Assembly (NCBI RefSeq): GCF_023277745.1
Contig: NZ_CP086322.1
Span: forward strand, 4,898,001 to 4,962,000
DNA from: Streptomyces halobius
Lineage (GTDB): Bacteria > Actinomycetota > Actinomycetes > Streptomycetales > Streptomycetaceae
DNA: 64,000 nucleotides
Direction of reading: 5' to 3'
Shown: positions 34,774 to 43,917 of the stretch, piece after piece
Layout of the letters: each line of letters begins with the position of its first letter
Position numbering within the stretch: position 1 is the stretch's first letter
Made by a program: the position numbers and the translations under genes
Notes under the pieces: generated by a model
Told to the model about the DNA's origin: nothing
Database searches by the model: none
What the model saw: the letters and a program-made list of their open reading frames with translations, nothing else

Positions 34774-35231
34774 CCCGGCACCTCCTCCCGTCCGCGACGC
34801 GGACCTTGCTGTGCTCTTCTTTCTTACGGCACAGCTCTGACAATCGAGACGCCCGACTCCGGTTACGGCGCGTCGAGTTCGGACGCTTTCTCGGGCCGGA
34901 TCGGGCGGCGGGCGCCGGACCACGGTAGGCCCGGCGGCACCGTCCGCCAATCTGGTTATCCACAGGCCATGTGGATGACCGGCCCATAGCTGTGGAGAAG
35001 TCCCCGGATCCTGTGCACGGCGCGGGGGAAACTTCTGTGGACAAGCACACAATCAGCCCGTCCACACCCCTCTGACCTGCGGTTTCCTCATTCAGAGCCT
35101 GTGGGGGAGAAAAACTTCGGCAACCTGTTCAAGATCGCGACAAACAGCACGCAGGAGGTAACTCCACACAGCGGAGAGTAAGGACCACAAGCGTATTGCG
35201 TCTATTACCTGTGGAAGATTAGATTGACCGC
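34774..35231. other. 458-bp region upstream of dnaB with DnaA-box-like repeats
   Basis: No gene. DnaA-box-like nonamers are TTATCCACA (34956-34964, +) and, on the minus strand, TCATCCACA (34970-34978), TTCTCCACA (34991-34999), TTGTCCACA (35036-35044, perfect Streptomyces consensus) and TCTTCCACA (35210-35218). CCGTCCACA is at 35058-35066 (+). The promoters of dnaB and the MATE gene must also be here. Confidence 0.65.
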
Positions 35232-36569
35232 ATGACACTGGCTCCCGCGGCACCACGGCGCACCGCCCGCCGCCACGACCGCGAGATCCTCGCTCTCGCC
35301 CTGCCGGCGTTCGGCTCCCTTGTGGCCGAACCCCTCTTCGTCATGGTCGACAGCGCCGTCATCGGCCACCTCGGCACCCCTCAGCTCGCCGGCCTGGGCG
35401 TCGCGGCCGCGCTCCTGACCACCGCCGTGTCCGTCTTCGTCTTCCTCGCCTACGCCACCACCGCCGCGGTCGCCCGCAGAGTCGGCGCCGGCGATCTCCC
35501 CGCCGCCATCCGCCAGGGCATGGACGGCATCTGGCTCGCCCTCCTCCTCGGCGTCGCCGTCGTCGCGGCCGTGCTGCCCACCGCCCCGTGGCTCGTCGAA
35601 GCCTTCGGCGCCTCCGGCACCGCGGCCCCGCATGCGACGACCTACCTGCGCATCAGCGCCCTCGGCATCCCCGCGATGCTCGTCGTGCTCGCCGCCACCG
35701 GCGTCCTCCGCGGTCTCCAGGACACCCGGACCCCGCTCTACGTCGCCATCGGCGGATTCTCCGCCAACGCCGCGCTGAACGCCGGCCTGGTCTACGGTGC
35801 CGGCCTCGGCATCGCGGGCTCCGCCTGGGGCACCGTCATCGCCCAGTCCGCCATGGCCGCCGCCTACCTCGCCGTCGTGGTCCGCGGCGCGCGGCGGCAC
35901 GGTGCCTCGCTGCGCCCCGACGCGGCCGGGATCCGCGCCTGTGCACAGGCCGGCGCCCCGCTGCTGGTCCGCACCCTCTCGCTGCGCGCGGTGCTGATGA
36001 TCGCCACCGCCGTGGCCGCCCGGCTCGGCGACGCCGAGGTCGCCGCCCACCAGATCGTGCTCACCCTCTGGTCGCTGCTGGCCTTCGCCCTGGACTCCAT
36101 AGCCATCGCCGGGCAGGCCATCATAGGCCGCTATCTCGGGGCGGGGGACCGGGACGGCGCCAAGGCCGCCTGCCGCCGCATGGTGCAGTGGGGCATCGCT
36201 TCCGGTCTGGTCCTCGGCGTACTTGTCGCGCTCGCCCGACCGCTGTTCATCCCCTTGTTCACCACCGACCCCGACGTACAGGGCCCGCTGCTCACCACAC
36301 TTCTGGTGGTGGCGGTCAGCCAGCCGGTCTCCGGCATCGTCTTCATCCTCGACGGCGTCCTGATGGGCGCGGGGGACGGGCCGTATCTCGCCTGGGCGAT
36401 GGTCGTGACGCTCGCCCTGTTCGTACCCGTCGCACTGGCCGTCCCCGCCCTCGGCGGCGGACTGGTCGCCCTCTGGTGGGCCATGGCGCTGATGATGACG
36501 GTGCGCATGCTGACGCTGTGGCTGCGCACCCGATCGGGCCGGTGGATTGTGACCGGGGCCTCTCGTTGA
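35232..36569 (+). CDS. MATE family efflux transporter (DinF type)
   Basis: A 445-residue, 12-helix antiporter exporting drugs or metabolites. Family marks are EILALALPAFGSLVAEPLFVMVDSAVIGHLGTPQLAGLGVA, RGLQDTRTPLYVAIGGFSANAALNAGLVYG and DSIAIAGQAIIGRYLGAGD. The ATG has no strong RBS and lies close to a TAGATT-like -10, so the mRNA leader may be very short. It is next to dnaB, divergent, as in related Streptomyces. Confidence 0.92.
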   Translation: MTLAPAAPRRTARRHDREILALALPAFGSLVAEPLFVMVDSAVIGHLGTPQLAGLGVAAALLTTAVSVFVFLAYATTAAVARRVGAGDLPAAIRQGMDGIWLALLLGVAVVAAVLPTAPWLVEAFGASGTAAPHATTYLRISALGIPAMLVVLAATGVLRGLQDTRTPLYVAIGGFSANAALNAGLVYGAGLGIAGSAWGTVIAQSAMAAAYLAVVVRGARRHGASLRPDAAGIRACAQAGAPLLVRTLSLRAVLMIATAVAARLGDAEVAAHQIVLTLWSLLAFALDSIAIAGQAIIGRYLGAGDRDGAKAACRRMVQWGIASGLVLGVLVALARPLFIPLFTTDPDVQGPLLTTLLVVAVSQPVSGIVFILDGVLMGAGDGPYLAWAMVVTLALFVPVALAVPALGGGLVALWWAMALMMTVRMLTLWLRTRSGRWIVTGASR

Positions 36570-36609
36570 ACCGCCCCGTAACAGCGAATCGCCTGTCGAT
36601 AATGACCAT

Positions 36610-37470
36610 GTGCGCTGCCTGGCCAGGAAATCCGTGCTGCCCATGACGTTGGTCGTCATCGGGGCCGTTGTCATGGTGGGCTCCGTCTCGGGGGACGCCG
36701 GTACGGTCAGCGGCGGCCGCAGCAGCTTCGGCAAGTCCGGCGAGCCCGGCCAGGATCCCGAGGACCAGGACCCCGCCGCGACCGCCCCGGCCGGCGACGG
36801 CGACGCGTACACCCCACGCAGAACCGAGCAGAACGCCCGGGTCGGCGCGGTCTTCGCGAAGAACGACTCCGGCGACCACTTCTGCACCGCCAGCGTGGTG
36901 CAGAGCCCCGGCCGGAACATGCTCATCACCGCGGCCCACTGCGCCTACGACAGCGACGCCAAGGCCCCTGTGAACGATCTGGTCTTCGCTCCCGACTACC
37001 GCGACGGCGAGGAGCCCACCGGCCTGTGGAAGGTGAAGAAGGTGATCGTCGACAACCGCTGGGCCAAGTCGAGCGACGAGGATCTCGACGTCGCGTTCCT
37101 CATACTCGACAAGAAGGACGGCGAGCAGATACAGGACGTGCTGGGCGCCAACACCCTGGGCATAGACCGCGGCTTCGACAACGAAGTCAAGATCACCGGC
37201 TATCCCACCAGCCGCGACACCCCGATCTCCTGCCAGAACCGCACCACGAAGTTCAGCAACACCCAACTGCGCATCCGGTGCACCGACTTCGAGGGCGGTA
37301 CGAGCGGCAGCCCCTGGCTCGCCGACTACGACCCCAAGAGCCACACCGGCACGGTCATCGGTGTTCTCGGCGGCTATGAGGGCGGCGGCGACGAGGACGA
37401 CGTCTCCTACGCCGCGTACTTCGACGACGACGTCGCCGCGCTCTACAAGCACGCCCAGGACGAGGACTGA
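36610..37470 (+). CDS. Secreted trypsin-like/V8-type serine protease
   Basis: A 286-residue protein with an N-terminal membrane/signal helix (SVLPMTLVVIGAVVMVGSVSG), a Gly/Pro/Asp-rich linker, then a chymotrypsin-fold protease. The triad is visible: His in MLITAAHCAYD, Asp in SDEDLDVAFLIL, Ser in FEGGTSGSPWL. Two cysteine pairs (HFC/AHC and ISC/IRC) suit an exported protein. GTG start, 40 bp after the MATE gene, probably one transcript. Substrate unknown. Confidence 0.9.
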   Translation: MRCLARKSVLPMTLVVIGAVVMVGSVSGDAGTVSGGRSSFGKSGEPGQDPEDQDPAATAPAGDGDAYTPRRTEQNARVGAVFAKNDSGDHFCTASVVQSPGRNMLITAAHCAYDSDAKAPVNDLVFAPDYRDGEEPTGLWKVKKVIVDNRWAKSSDEDLDVAFLILDKKDGEQIQDVLGANTLGIDRGFDNEVKITGYPTSRDTPISCQNRTTKFSNTQLRIRCTDFEGGTSGSPWLADYDPKSHTGTVIGVLGGYEGGGDEDDVSYAAYFDDDVAALYKHAQDED

Positions 37471-37498
37471 GACCGGGCTTCCGGAGACCTGCACACGG

Positions 37499-37536
37499 CG
37501 AAGGGCCGCACCCCGTCAGCGGAGTGCGGCCCTTCG
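37499..37536. terminator. Bidirectional terminator between the protease gene and rplI
   Basis: Perfect 13-bp arms CGAAGGGCCGCAC / GTGCGGCCCTTCG between converging genes. Confidence 0.85.
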
Positions 37537-37550
37537 GCGTTGTGCTGCGA

Positions 37551-37997
37551 TTACGCGGCGACGACCTCGACACCGAGCTTCGCGGTGACCTCGGCGTGCA
37601 GACGCACGGAGACCTGGTGCGCGCCCAGGGTCTTGATCGGCGTACCGAGCTCCACACGGCGCTTGTCGACGTCCGGACCACCGGCGGCCTTGATCGCGGA
37701 GGCGACGTCGGCCGGGGTGACGGAGCCGAACAGGCGGCCGGCCTCGCCGGCGCGCACGGCCAGCGTCACCTTGACGCCCTCAAGCCGGCCCTTGACCTCG
37801 TTGGCCTGCTCGATCGTGGCGATCTCGCGGATCTTGCGACCGCGACGGATCTGCTCGACGTCCTTCTCGCCACCCTTGGTCCAGCGGATCGCGAAACCAC
37901 GCGGGACCAGGTAGTTACGGGCGTAACCGTCCTTGACGTCAACGACGTCGCCGGCGGTGCCGAGGCCGGAGACCTCGTGGGTGAGGATGATCTTCAT
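37551..37997 (-). CDS. rplI: Ribosomal protein bL9
   Basis: 148 residues: [36 protein letters not shown] is the N-terminal rRNA-binding domain, joined by a long helix to the C-terminal domain ([22 protein letters not shown]). Last gene of the rpsF-ssb-rpsR-rplI operon, 18 bp after rpsR, and followed by a strong terminator. Confidence 0.98.
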   Translation of the reverse strand: MKIILTHEVSGLGTAGDVVDVKDGYARNYLVPRGFAIRWTKGGEKDVEQIRRGRKIREIATIEQANEVKGRLEGVKVTLAVRAGEAGRLFGSVTPADVASAIKAAGGPDVDKRRVELGTPIKTLGAHQVSVRLHAEVTAKLGVEVVAA

Positions 37998-38015
37998 GTG
38001 TCGGTCACCCTTCCC

Positions 38016-38252
38016 TTATCGCGCGGTGGAGGTGTAGGGCAGCAGCGCCATCTCACGGCTGTTCTTCACGGCCGTGGCGACGTCACGCTGGTGCTGGGTG
38101 CAGTTGCCGGTAACCCGGCGGGCACGGATCTTGCCGCGGTCGGAGATGAACTTCCGCAGCAGGTTCGTGTCCTTGTAGTCGACGTAGGAGATCTTCTCCT
38201 TGCAGAACACGCAAACCTTCTTCTTAGGCTTGCGAGCAGGCGGCTTCGCCAT
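38016..38252 (-). CDS. rpsR: Ribosomal protein bS18 (cysteine-containing form)
   Basis: 78 residues: [38 protein letters not shown] and [32 protein letters not shown] and the later Cys/His (GNCTQHQ) indicate the zinc-binding variant; Streptomyces often carries a zinc-free paralogue elsewhere. Third gene of the operon. Confidence 0.97.
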   Translation of the reverse strand: MAKPPARKPKKKVCVFCKEKISYVDYKDTNLLRKFISDRGKIRARRVTGNCTQHQRDVATAVKNSREMALLPYTSTAR

Positions 38253-38321
38253 TGTCTCTCTCCAGTGAGTTCAAGAAGTTTGGTGCTGACGCCCTCAAGG
38301 CCGCGGCCGTTCCGCCGCGTT

Positions 38322-38335
38322 GTTTCACGTGAAAC
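38322..38335. other. parS site 7 (perfect), centre of a 28-bp palindrome
   Basis: GTTTCACGTGAAAC between ssb and rpsR. Perfect dyad extends from 38315 to 38342 (CCGCGTT outer arms), so the transcript can form a strong hairpin within the operon. Confidence 0.93.
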
Positions 38336-38363
38336 AACGCGGAGACGAGCCGGTTTCACGGAC

Positions 38364-38939
38364 CTAGAAGGGCGGCTCGTCCGAGTAGCCACCGCCGGAG
38401 CTACCGCCCCAGCCACCGCCGCCACCCTGCTGGCCACCGCCGGCCGGCGCGTTGGTCGCCCACGGGTCGTCGGCGGGAGCACCGCCGCCGCCCTGCTGGC
38501 CGCCACCGGGGCCGCCGCCCCAGCCGCCGCCACCCTGCTGGCCACCGCCGAAGCCGCCGCCCTGGCCACCGCGACCGCTGGTCTTGGTGATCTTGGCCGT
38601 GGCGTTCCTGAGGCTCGCGCCGACTTCATCGACGTCGAGCTCGTAGACCGTGCGCTTCACGCCCTCGCGGTCCTCGTACGACCGCTGCTTGAGACGGCCC
38701 TGGACGACCACGCGGGTGCCCCGCGTGAGGGACTCGGCGACGTTCTCCGCCGCCTGACGCCACACCGAGCAGGTCAGGAACAGGCTCTCGCCGTCCTTCC
38801 ACTCATTGGTCTGGCGGTCGAAGGTGCGGGGAGTGGACGCGACGCGGAACTTCGCGACCGCCGCACCGGACGGGGTGAAGCGCAGCTCGGGGTCGTCGAC
38901 AAGATTGCCGACGACCGTGATGACGGTCTCGCCTGCCAT
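38364..38939 (-). CDS. ssb: Single-stranded DNA-binding protein
   Basis: 191 residues. OB fold at the N-terminus ([69 protein letters not shown]), then a very Gly/Gln-rich linker and the acidic protein-docking tip YSDEPPF. It lies between rpsF and rpsR, the usual actinobacterial order, and serves replication and repair. Confidence 0.98.
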   Translation of the reverse strand: MAGETVITVVGNLVDDPELRFTPSGAAVAKFRVASTPRTFDRQTNEWKDGESLFLTCSVWRQAAENVAESLTRGTRVVVQGRLKQRSYEDREGVKRTVYELDVDEVGASLRNATAKITKTSGRGGQGGGFGGGQQGGGGWGGGPGGGQQGGGGAPADDPWATNAPAGGGQQGGGGGWGGSSGGGYSDEPPF

Positions 38940-39021
38940 TAGGGGAACCTCTCGGCGGGTGTGCTGCTGGCTGCTGGTGTTGCTGCTACTCGGACCCGGC
39001 TACCGCTGAACGCTGACGCGG

Positions 39022-39312
39022 TCAGTGGGTCTCGGGACGGAGGACCTTGGTCCGGAGGACCGACTCATTCAGGTTCATCTGACGGTCGAGCTCCTTGACG
39101 ACCGCAGGCTCGGCCTGCAGGTCGATGACCGAGTAGATGCCCTCGGGCTTCTTGTTGATCTCGTACGAGAGACGACGACGGCCCCAGGTGTCGACCTTCT
39201 CGACCTTTCCGTTGCCCTCACGGACGACGGAGAGGAAGTTCTCGATCAGCGGGGAGACAGCGCGCTCCTCAAGATCGGGGTCGAGGATGACCATCACCTC
39301 GTAGTGACGCAT
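39022..39312 (-). CDS. rpsF: Ribosomal protein bS6
   Basis: 96 residues: [57 protein letters not shown] 39312 is chosen, with AAAGGAGGT nine bases upstream; an in-frame start further out would absorb this RBS into the protein. First gene of the operon with ssb. Confidence 0.97.
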   Translation of the reverse strand: MRHYEVMVILDPDLEERAVSPLIENFLSVVREGNGKVEKVDTWGRRRLSYEINKKPEGIYSVIDLQAEPAVVKELDRQMNLNESVLRTKVLRPETH

Positions 39313-39542
39313 GTAGAACCCACCTCCTTTGGACTCAGCGGCCACGGTCGTTCCGTGGCAGGAGGGTCATGATGCGTCCGCGCCGAATCCGCCCGGCTCA
39401 TCCGGACAGACATGGGCGCAGACCGTACAGAGTACCCGCCTCGGGGCTTCCGGTTGAAATCCGGGCCCTGCACCCCTCAATCTGGAACGCAATGGGTGTG
39501 AGCGGCGTTACAGTGCGCCGCCCGGTCAGTCGGAGGTGCCGC

Positions 39543-39860
39543 ATGGCACAGGCAGCACGGACCCCGCGCAATCTGCTCTCGCTTCTCAACAGCGACGGCA
39601 AGGAACACCCCGTCGAGAACACCTTCGCCATCGTGACGGTGGTACTCGGGGCAATCGCCGTCTTCACCACTCTCTCTCCCAGCCTGCACCTGGTCAGTTC
39701 CTGGGTCGGCCTGGTCGGCATCGGCACCGGTCTCTGGGGCCAGTTCATCTCGTCGACGACGGGTGAACGCTTCCTGGTGATCATCGGGCTCGGGGCGTCG
39801 GGTCTCGGCTTCTACATCGGTCTGGCCCACGGCGGCCTGTGGGGCGGCGTCCTCGGCTGA
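39543..39860 (+). CDS. Small integral membrane protein
   Basis: 105 residues with three hydrophobic segments (FAIVTVVLGAIAVFTTL, VSSWVGLVGIGTGLWGQFI, FLVIIGLGASGLGFYIGLAHGGLWGG). The start MAQAARTPRNLLSLLNSDGKEHPVENT is typical of a conserved Streptomyces protein found beside rpsF. Function unknown. Confidence 0.8.
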   Translation: MAQAARTPRNLLSLLNSDGKEHPVENTFAIVTVVLGAIAVFTTLSPSLHLVSSWVGLVGIGTGLWGQFISSTTGERFLVIIGLGASGLGFYIGLAHGGLWGGVLG

Positions 39861-39987
39861 CACGAACGAGGCCCTATTCGAACCCAAGGTCGTACGACTC
39901 AGACGGGGCGCTCCCCGCTCACAGTAGGCTTCGGCGCGAGAGCCGGAGCCCCGACCATGGGGACACACCTGCCGAGGAGCGCCCCGC

Positions 39988-41106
39988 ATGAGCCTGACCC
40001 TGAGGACCATCAGCCGCAAGGAGCATCTGGCATACATCCAGAGCCTGCCCGCGGCCAGCCACATGCAGGTCCCCGCCTGGGCCGACGTCAAGGCCGAGTG
40101 GCGCTCGGAGAGCCTGGGCTGGTTCGACGCCGCCGGCGAGCTGGTCGGTGCCGGCCTGGTCCTCTACCGCCAGGTCCCCAAGGTCAAGCGGTACCTCGCG
40201 TACCTCCCCGAGGGACCGGTCATCAACTGGCACTCGCCCCATCTGGAGGACTGGCTGCAGCCGATGCTCACGCATCTCAAGCAGCAGGGCGCCTTCACCG
40301 TGAAGATGGGACCGCCGGTCGTCATCCGGCGCTGGGACGCCCCGGCGATCAAGGCCGGTATCCAGAACCCGGACGTCAAGCGGCTGCGGGACGTCGAGGC
40401 GACCCATATCGAACCGCGCGCCTTCGAGGTGGCCGACAAGCTCCGCCGCATGGGCTGGCAGCAGGGCGAGGACGGCGGCGCCGGCTTCGCCGACGTCCAG
40501 CCCCGCTATGTCTTCCAGGTACCGCTGGCCGATCGCTCCCTCGAGGACGTCCACAAGGGCTTCAACCAGCTGTGGCGCCGGAACATCAAGAAGGCCGAGA
40601 AGGCCGGCGTCGAGGTCGTCCAGGGCGGCTACGACGAGCTGGACGAGTGGCAGCGGCTCTACGAGGTCACCGCGGAGCGCGACCGCTTCCGGCCGCGCCC
40701 GATCGGCTACTTCCAGCGCATGTGGAAGGCCCTCAACGCCGAGGACCCCAACCGCATGCGGCTGTACTTCGCCCGTCACGAGGGGGAGAACATCGCGGCC
40801 GCCACGATGCTGATCGTCGGTGGCCACGTCTGGTACTCCTACGGTGCCTCCGCCAACCACAAGCGCGAGGTCCGGCCGTCCAACGCGATGCAGTGGCGGA
40901 TGCTGCGCGACGCCTATGCGCTCGGCGCCACGGTCTACGACCTCCGCGGCATCAGCGACTCCCTCGACGAGAACGACCACCTTTTCGGCCTGATCCAGTT
41001 CAAGGTCGGCACGGGTGGGCAGGCAGCGGAGTATCTCGGTGAGTGGGACTTCCCGCTCAACAAGCTTCTGCACAAGGCGTTCGACATGTATATGGCGCGT
41101 CGCTGA
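39988..41106 (+). CDS. femX: FemX-type peptidoglycan bridge aminoacyltransferase
   Basis: A 372-residue FemABX family enzyme with two GNAT-like halves, adding an amino acid (glycine in Streptomyces) from aminoacyl-tRNA to the LL-diaminopimelate of lipid II. Diagnostic segments are SHMQVPAWADVKAEW, YLAYLPEGPVINW, FNQLWRRNIKKAEKAGVEV, RLYFARHEGENIAAATMLI and YDLRGISDSLDENDHLFGLIQFKVGTGG. It is followed 65 bp later by the racemase-like gene; both act on cell-wall amino acids and may be cotranscribed. Confidence 0.9.
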   Translation: MSLTLRTISRKEHLAYIQSLPAASHMQVPAWADVKAEWRSESLGWFDAAGELVGAGLVLYRQVPKVKRYLAYLPEGPVINWHSPHLEDWLQPMLTHLKQQGAFTVKMGPPVVIRRWDAPAIKAGIQNPDVKRLRDVEATHIEPRAFEVADKLRRMGWQQGEDGGAGFADVQPRYVFQVPLADRSLEDVHKGFNQLWRRNIKKAEKAGVEVVQGGYDELDEWQRLYEVTAERDRFRPRPIGYFQRMWKALNAEDPNRMRLYFARHEGENIAAATMLIVGGHVWYSYGASANHKREVRPSNAMQWRMLRDAYALGATVYDLRGISDSLDENDHLFGLIQFKVGTGGQAAEYLGEWDFPLNKLLHKAFDMYMARR

Positions 41107-41171
41107 CCGCGCCGCCGCACCGTTCGTACCTCTGACACACCCCAGCCACGAGAAAGGTTCCGGGCCCGGCC

Positions 41172-42203
41172 ATGGCGCTCACCCTCTACGTCGACACCGC
41201 GCGCTGGCGGGCGCATCAGCAGAGCGTTCTCCAGCAGTTTCCCGGGCTGGTCCCGGTATGCAAGGGCAACGGCTACGGCTTCGGCCATGAGCGCCTCGCC
41301 GAAGAGGCCACCCTCCTCGGTGCCGACATCCTCGCGGTCGGTACGACCTACGAGGCGGCCCGCATCAAGGACTTCTTCAGCGGCGATCTGCTCGTTCTGA
41401 CCCCGTTCCGGCACGGCGAGGAGCCGGTGCCACTGCCCGACCGGGCGATCCGCTCGGTCTCGTCGGTCGAAGGCGTGGGAGGTCTGGTCGGCGCCCGGGT
41501 CGTCATCGAGGTCATGAGCAGCATGAGGCGGCACGGTGTCGCGCCGGAGGACCTGCCGAAGCTGGCCGCGGCCATCGAGGACATCCGGCTGGAAGGGTTC
41601 GCGATCCATCTGCCGCTGGACCGCACCGACGGGTCCGACGCGGTCGAAGAGGTCATCGGCTGGATGGACCGGCTCCGCGCCGCCCGCCTGCCGCTGCACA
41701 CCATGTTCGTCAGCCATCTCAAGGCCGACGAGCTCGCCCGTCTCCAGCAGCAGTTCCCGCAGACCCGCTTCCGCGCGCGTATCGGCACCCGGCTGTGGCT
41801 CGGTGACCACGAGGCCACCGAGTACCGCGGCTCGGTGCTCGACGTCACGCGCGTGGCGAAGGGGGACCGCTTCGGCTACCGCCAGCAAAAGGCCGCTTCC
41901 GACGGCTACCTGGTGGTGGTCGCCGGCGGCACCTCGCACGGCGTCGGCCTGGAATCTCCCAAGGCCCTGCACGGTGTGATGCCCCGTGCCAAGGGCGTGG
42001 CCCGCGCCGGCCTGGCAACCGTCAACCGCAATCTGGCGCCGTATGTGTGGGCCGGGAAGCAGCGCTGGTTCGCGGAGCCCCCGCACATGCAGGTGTCGAT
42101 CCTGTTCGTGCCGACGGATGCCCCCGCGCCGCAGGTGGGCGAGGAGCTGGTGGCCCATCTGCGGCACACCACCACGCAGTACGACCGCCTCGTGGACCGC
42201 TGA
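41172..42203 (+). CDS. Alanine racemase-like PLP protein
   Basis: A 343-residue protein with the alanine racemase N-terminal TIM-barrel pattern: LYVDTARWRAHQQSV and the PLP lysine Lys31 in VPVCKGNGYGFGH. It also has RARIGTRLWLGDH and a C-terminal beta domain. The catalytic tyrosine region of canonical Alr is not clearly recognisable, so racemase activity or substrate is uncertain. Its fixed place after femX suggests a role in wall precursor or D-amino-acid metabolism. Confidence 0.82.
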   Translation: MALTLYVDTARWRAHQQSVLQQFPGLVPVCKGNGYGFGHERLAEEATLLGADILAVGTTYEAARIKDFFSGDLLVLTPFRHGEEPVPLPDRAIRSVSSVEGVGGLVGARVVIEVMSSMRRHGVAPEDLPKLAAAIEDIRLEGFAIHLPLDRTDGSDAVEEVIGWMDRLRAARLPLHTMFVSHLKADELARLQQQFPQTRFRARIGTRLWLGDHEATEYRGSVLDVTRVAKGDRFGYRQQKAASDGYLVVVAGGTSHGVGLESPKALHGVMPRAKGVARAGLATVNRNLAPYVWAGKQRWFAEPPHMQVSILFVPTDAPAPQVGEELVAHLRHTTTQYDRLVDR

Positions 42204-42232
42204 GCCGCGCGAGCCGGCACTCTCAAGAGCAC

Positions 42233-42277
42233 CACGGGCCTGGTGCCGCAGACATGCGCTGCGGCACCAGGCCCGTG
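42233..42277. terminator. Bidirectional terminator between the racemase-like and GT87 genes
   Basis: Perfect 19-bp arms (42233-42251 and 42259-42277, outer CACGGGCCTGG) with a seven-base loop, between converging genes. Confidence 0.9.
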
Positions 42278-42301
42278 CCGTTCCGCCAGGCCGTTGGCGG
42301 C

Positions 42302-43783
42302 TCAGTCCCGTACGACGCCCCAGCGCACCCGTGGCTGTCCCTCGAAGTGCAGCGCGTGCCGCGGCTCATGGTAAGGCCGTCCGAACACGAAAACGTCCGG
42401 TCTCCGGTCCAGGACACCGCCCGACGGATCGTCGTCCCCGTCCCTGCGGACGACATCGCGCTCCGGCATCAGGATGTCCCGTACGACCACGGCGCACAGG
42501 TAGAGGGTGCCCAAGAGGTGGAGGGCGATGGCCAGTTGGTAGCCCTCCGTCGGCAGTCCCTGATGCTTGTCGCCGCTCCCCGTGTAGGCGAGGTACATCC
42601 AGATCCCCAGGAAGTACATGACCTCACATGCCTGCCAGATCAGGAAGTCCCGCCAGCGAGGCCGGGCCAGCGCGGCAAGCGGGGTCAGCCAGAGGACGTA
42701 CTGTGGCGAGTAGACCTTGTTGGTGAGGATGAAGAGCGCGACGACAAGGAAGGCGAGCTGAGCGAAGCGTGGCCGCCGCGGCGCGTAGAGCGTCAGCAGT
42801 GCGATGGCGCCACAACCCAGAAGCATCAGCAAGGTGGCGTAGGTGTTGGCGTTCTCCAGAGGGTTCCCGGCGCGCTGCGAGATCAGGAGCCAGATCGATC
42901 CGAAGTCGACGGGCCGCTCCTGGCTGAAGGTGTAGAACTTCGCCCAGCCCTCCCGGATGTGGAATCCGGCCGCATCGTGCGTGATCATCACCGGCAGGTT
43001 GACCACGAGCCACGACACCGTGGCACCCGCCACGGCTTTCCCGTACGCACGCCAGGCTCCCGCCCGCCAGCACAGCACCAGCAGGGGGCCCAGTAGGAGC
43101 ACCGGGTACAGCTTCGCCGCGGTCGCCAGCCCGATCAGGACACCGGCCGCCAGGGGTCGGCTCCGTGACCACATCAGCATCCCCGCGGCGGTCAGTGCGA
43201 TCGCCAGCAGATCCCAGTTGATGGTGGCGGTGAGCGCGAAGGCCGGCGCCAGGGCGACGAGGAGCCCGTCCCAGGGGCGGCGACGGTGCGTCCGGGCCAC
43301 GCACACAGCGATGACGGCGGCGCAGATCATCAGCATCCCGGCATTGACCAGCCAATAGATCTGTTCGCGCTGCTGGATGGACCCGCTGTGCGGGGTCATC
43401 CAGGACGCGACCTCCATGAAGGCACCGGTCAGCACCGGGTACTCCAGGTACTCCATATCGCCGGGCAGCCGGTCGAAATACGGGATCAGCCCATCGGCGA
43501 AGCCCCGTCCCGCATAGAGATGGGGGATGTCGGAGTAACAGGCATGGGTGTACTGGGCCGTGGCACCGAAGAACCACCCACCGTTGTAACAGGGCAGCTT
43601 CTGCACCATGCCGAGCGCGAACATGCCGATGGCGACCAGCGCGATGAGCCGCACCGGCGTCAGCCAGCTCGTCCCGAACAGCGCACGCCGCCCGATCGGG
43701 CCGCCGATCAGCTCGCTTCCGGCCGCCGCCACCTCGTCCCGCCTCGTCGGCCGTACGGACTCGTCCTGTCGCACCCTCGTCAT
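42302..43783 (-). CDS. GT87 family polyprenol-phosphate-mannose-type glycosyltransferase
   Basis: A 493-residue membrane enzyme with about ten helices. GT87 features are an Asp/Glu-rich first periplasmic loop (YAGRGFADGLIPYFDRLPGDMEYLEYPVLTG), LTATINWDLLAIALTAAGMLMWSRSRPLAAGVLIGLATAAKLYPVLLLGP and TNKVYSPQYVLWLTPL. Such enzymes transfer mannose or arabinose from polyprenyl-phosphate sugars to envelope glycans or proteins; acceptor unknown. It lies after the PBP gene on the same strand. Confidence 0.87.
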   Translation of the reverse strand: MTRVRQDESVRPTRRDEVAAAGSELIGGPIGRRALFGTSWLTPVRLIALVAIGMFALGMVQKLPCYNGGWFFGATAQYTHACYSDIPHLYAGRGFADGLIPYFDRLPGDMEYLEYPVLTGAFMEVASWMTPHSGSIQQREQIYWLVNAGMLMICAAVIAVCVARTHRRRPWDGLLVALAPAFALTATINWDLLAIALTAAGMLMWSRSRPLAAGVLIGLATAAKLYPVLLLGPLLVLCWRAGAWRAYGKAVAGATVSWLVVNLPVMITHDAAGFHIREGWAKFYTFSQERPVDFGSIWLLISQRAGNPLENANTYATLLMLLGCGAIALLTLYAPRRPRFAQLAFLVVALFILTNKVYSPQYVLWLTPLAALARPRWRDFLIWQACEVMYFLGIWMYLAYTGSGDKHQGLPTEGYQLAIALHLLGTLYLCAVVVRDILMPERDVVRRDGDDDPSGGVLDRRPDVFVFGRPYHEPRHALHFEGQPRVRWGVVRD

Positions 43784-43819
43784 GGCCCCATCCTGCCGTA
43801 CCGCCCCTTGTCCGAACGC

Positions 43820-43861
43820 GGCGAAGCCCCCGCCCGGTCAAGCCGGGTCGGGGGCTTCGCC
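43820..43861 (-). terminator. Hairpin between the PBP and GT87 genes
   Basis: GGCGAAGCCCCCG / CGGGGGCTTCGCC arms with an inner CCCGG/CCGGG, next to two parS sites. Confidence 0.8.
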
Positions 43862-43868
43862 GGTCCAT

Positions 43869-43882
43869 GTTTCACGTGAAAC
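43869..43882. other. parS site 8 (perfect)
   Basis: GTTTCACGTGAAAC, dyad to 16 bp, between the PBP stop and a terminator. Confidence 0.93.
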
Positions 43883-43891
43883 AGTCGCTCG

Positions 43892-43905
43892 GTTTCACGT
43901 GAAAC
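43892..43905. other. parS site 9 (perfect)
   Basis: GTTTCACGTGAAAC, 23 bp from site 8 and 13 bp from the PBP stop. Confidence 0.93.
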
Positions 43906-43917
43906 ATGCGGCGATCA

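Noticed and set aside
34774..35052. N-terminal extension of DnaB by 93 codons
   Set aside because: The frame is open but runs through the DnaA-box-like region and the RBS GGAGGAGG; GTG 34773 gives the normal DnaB start.
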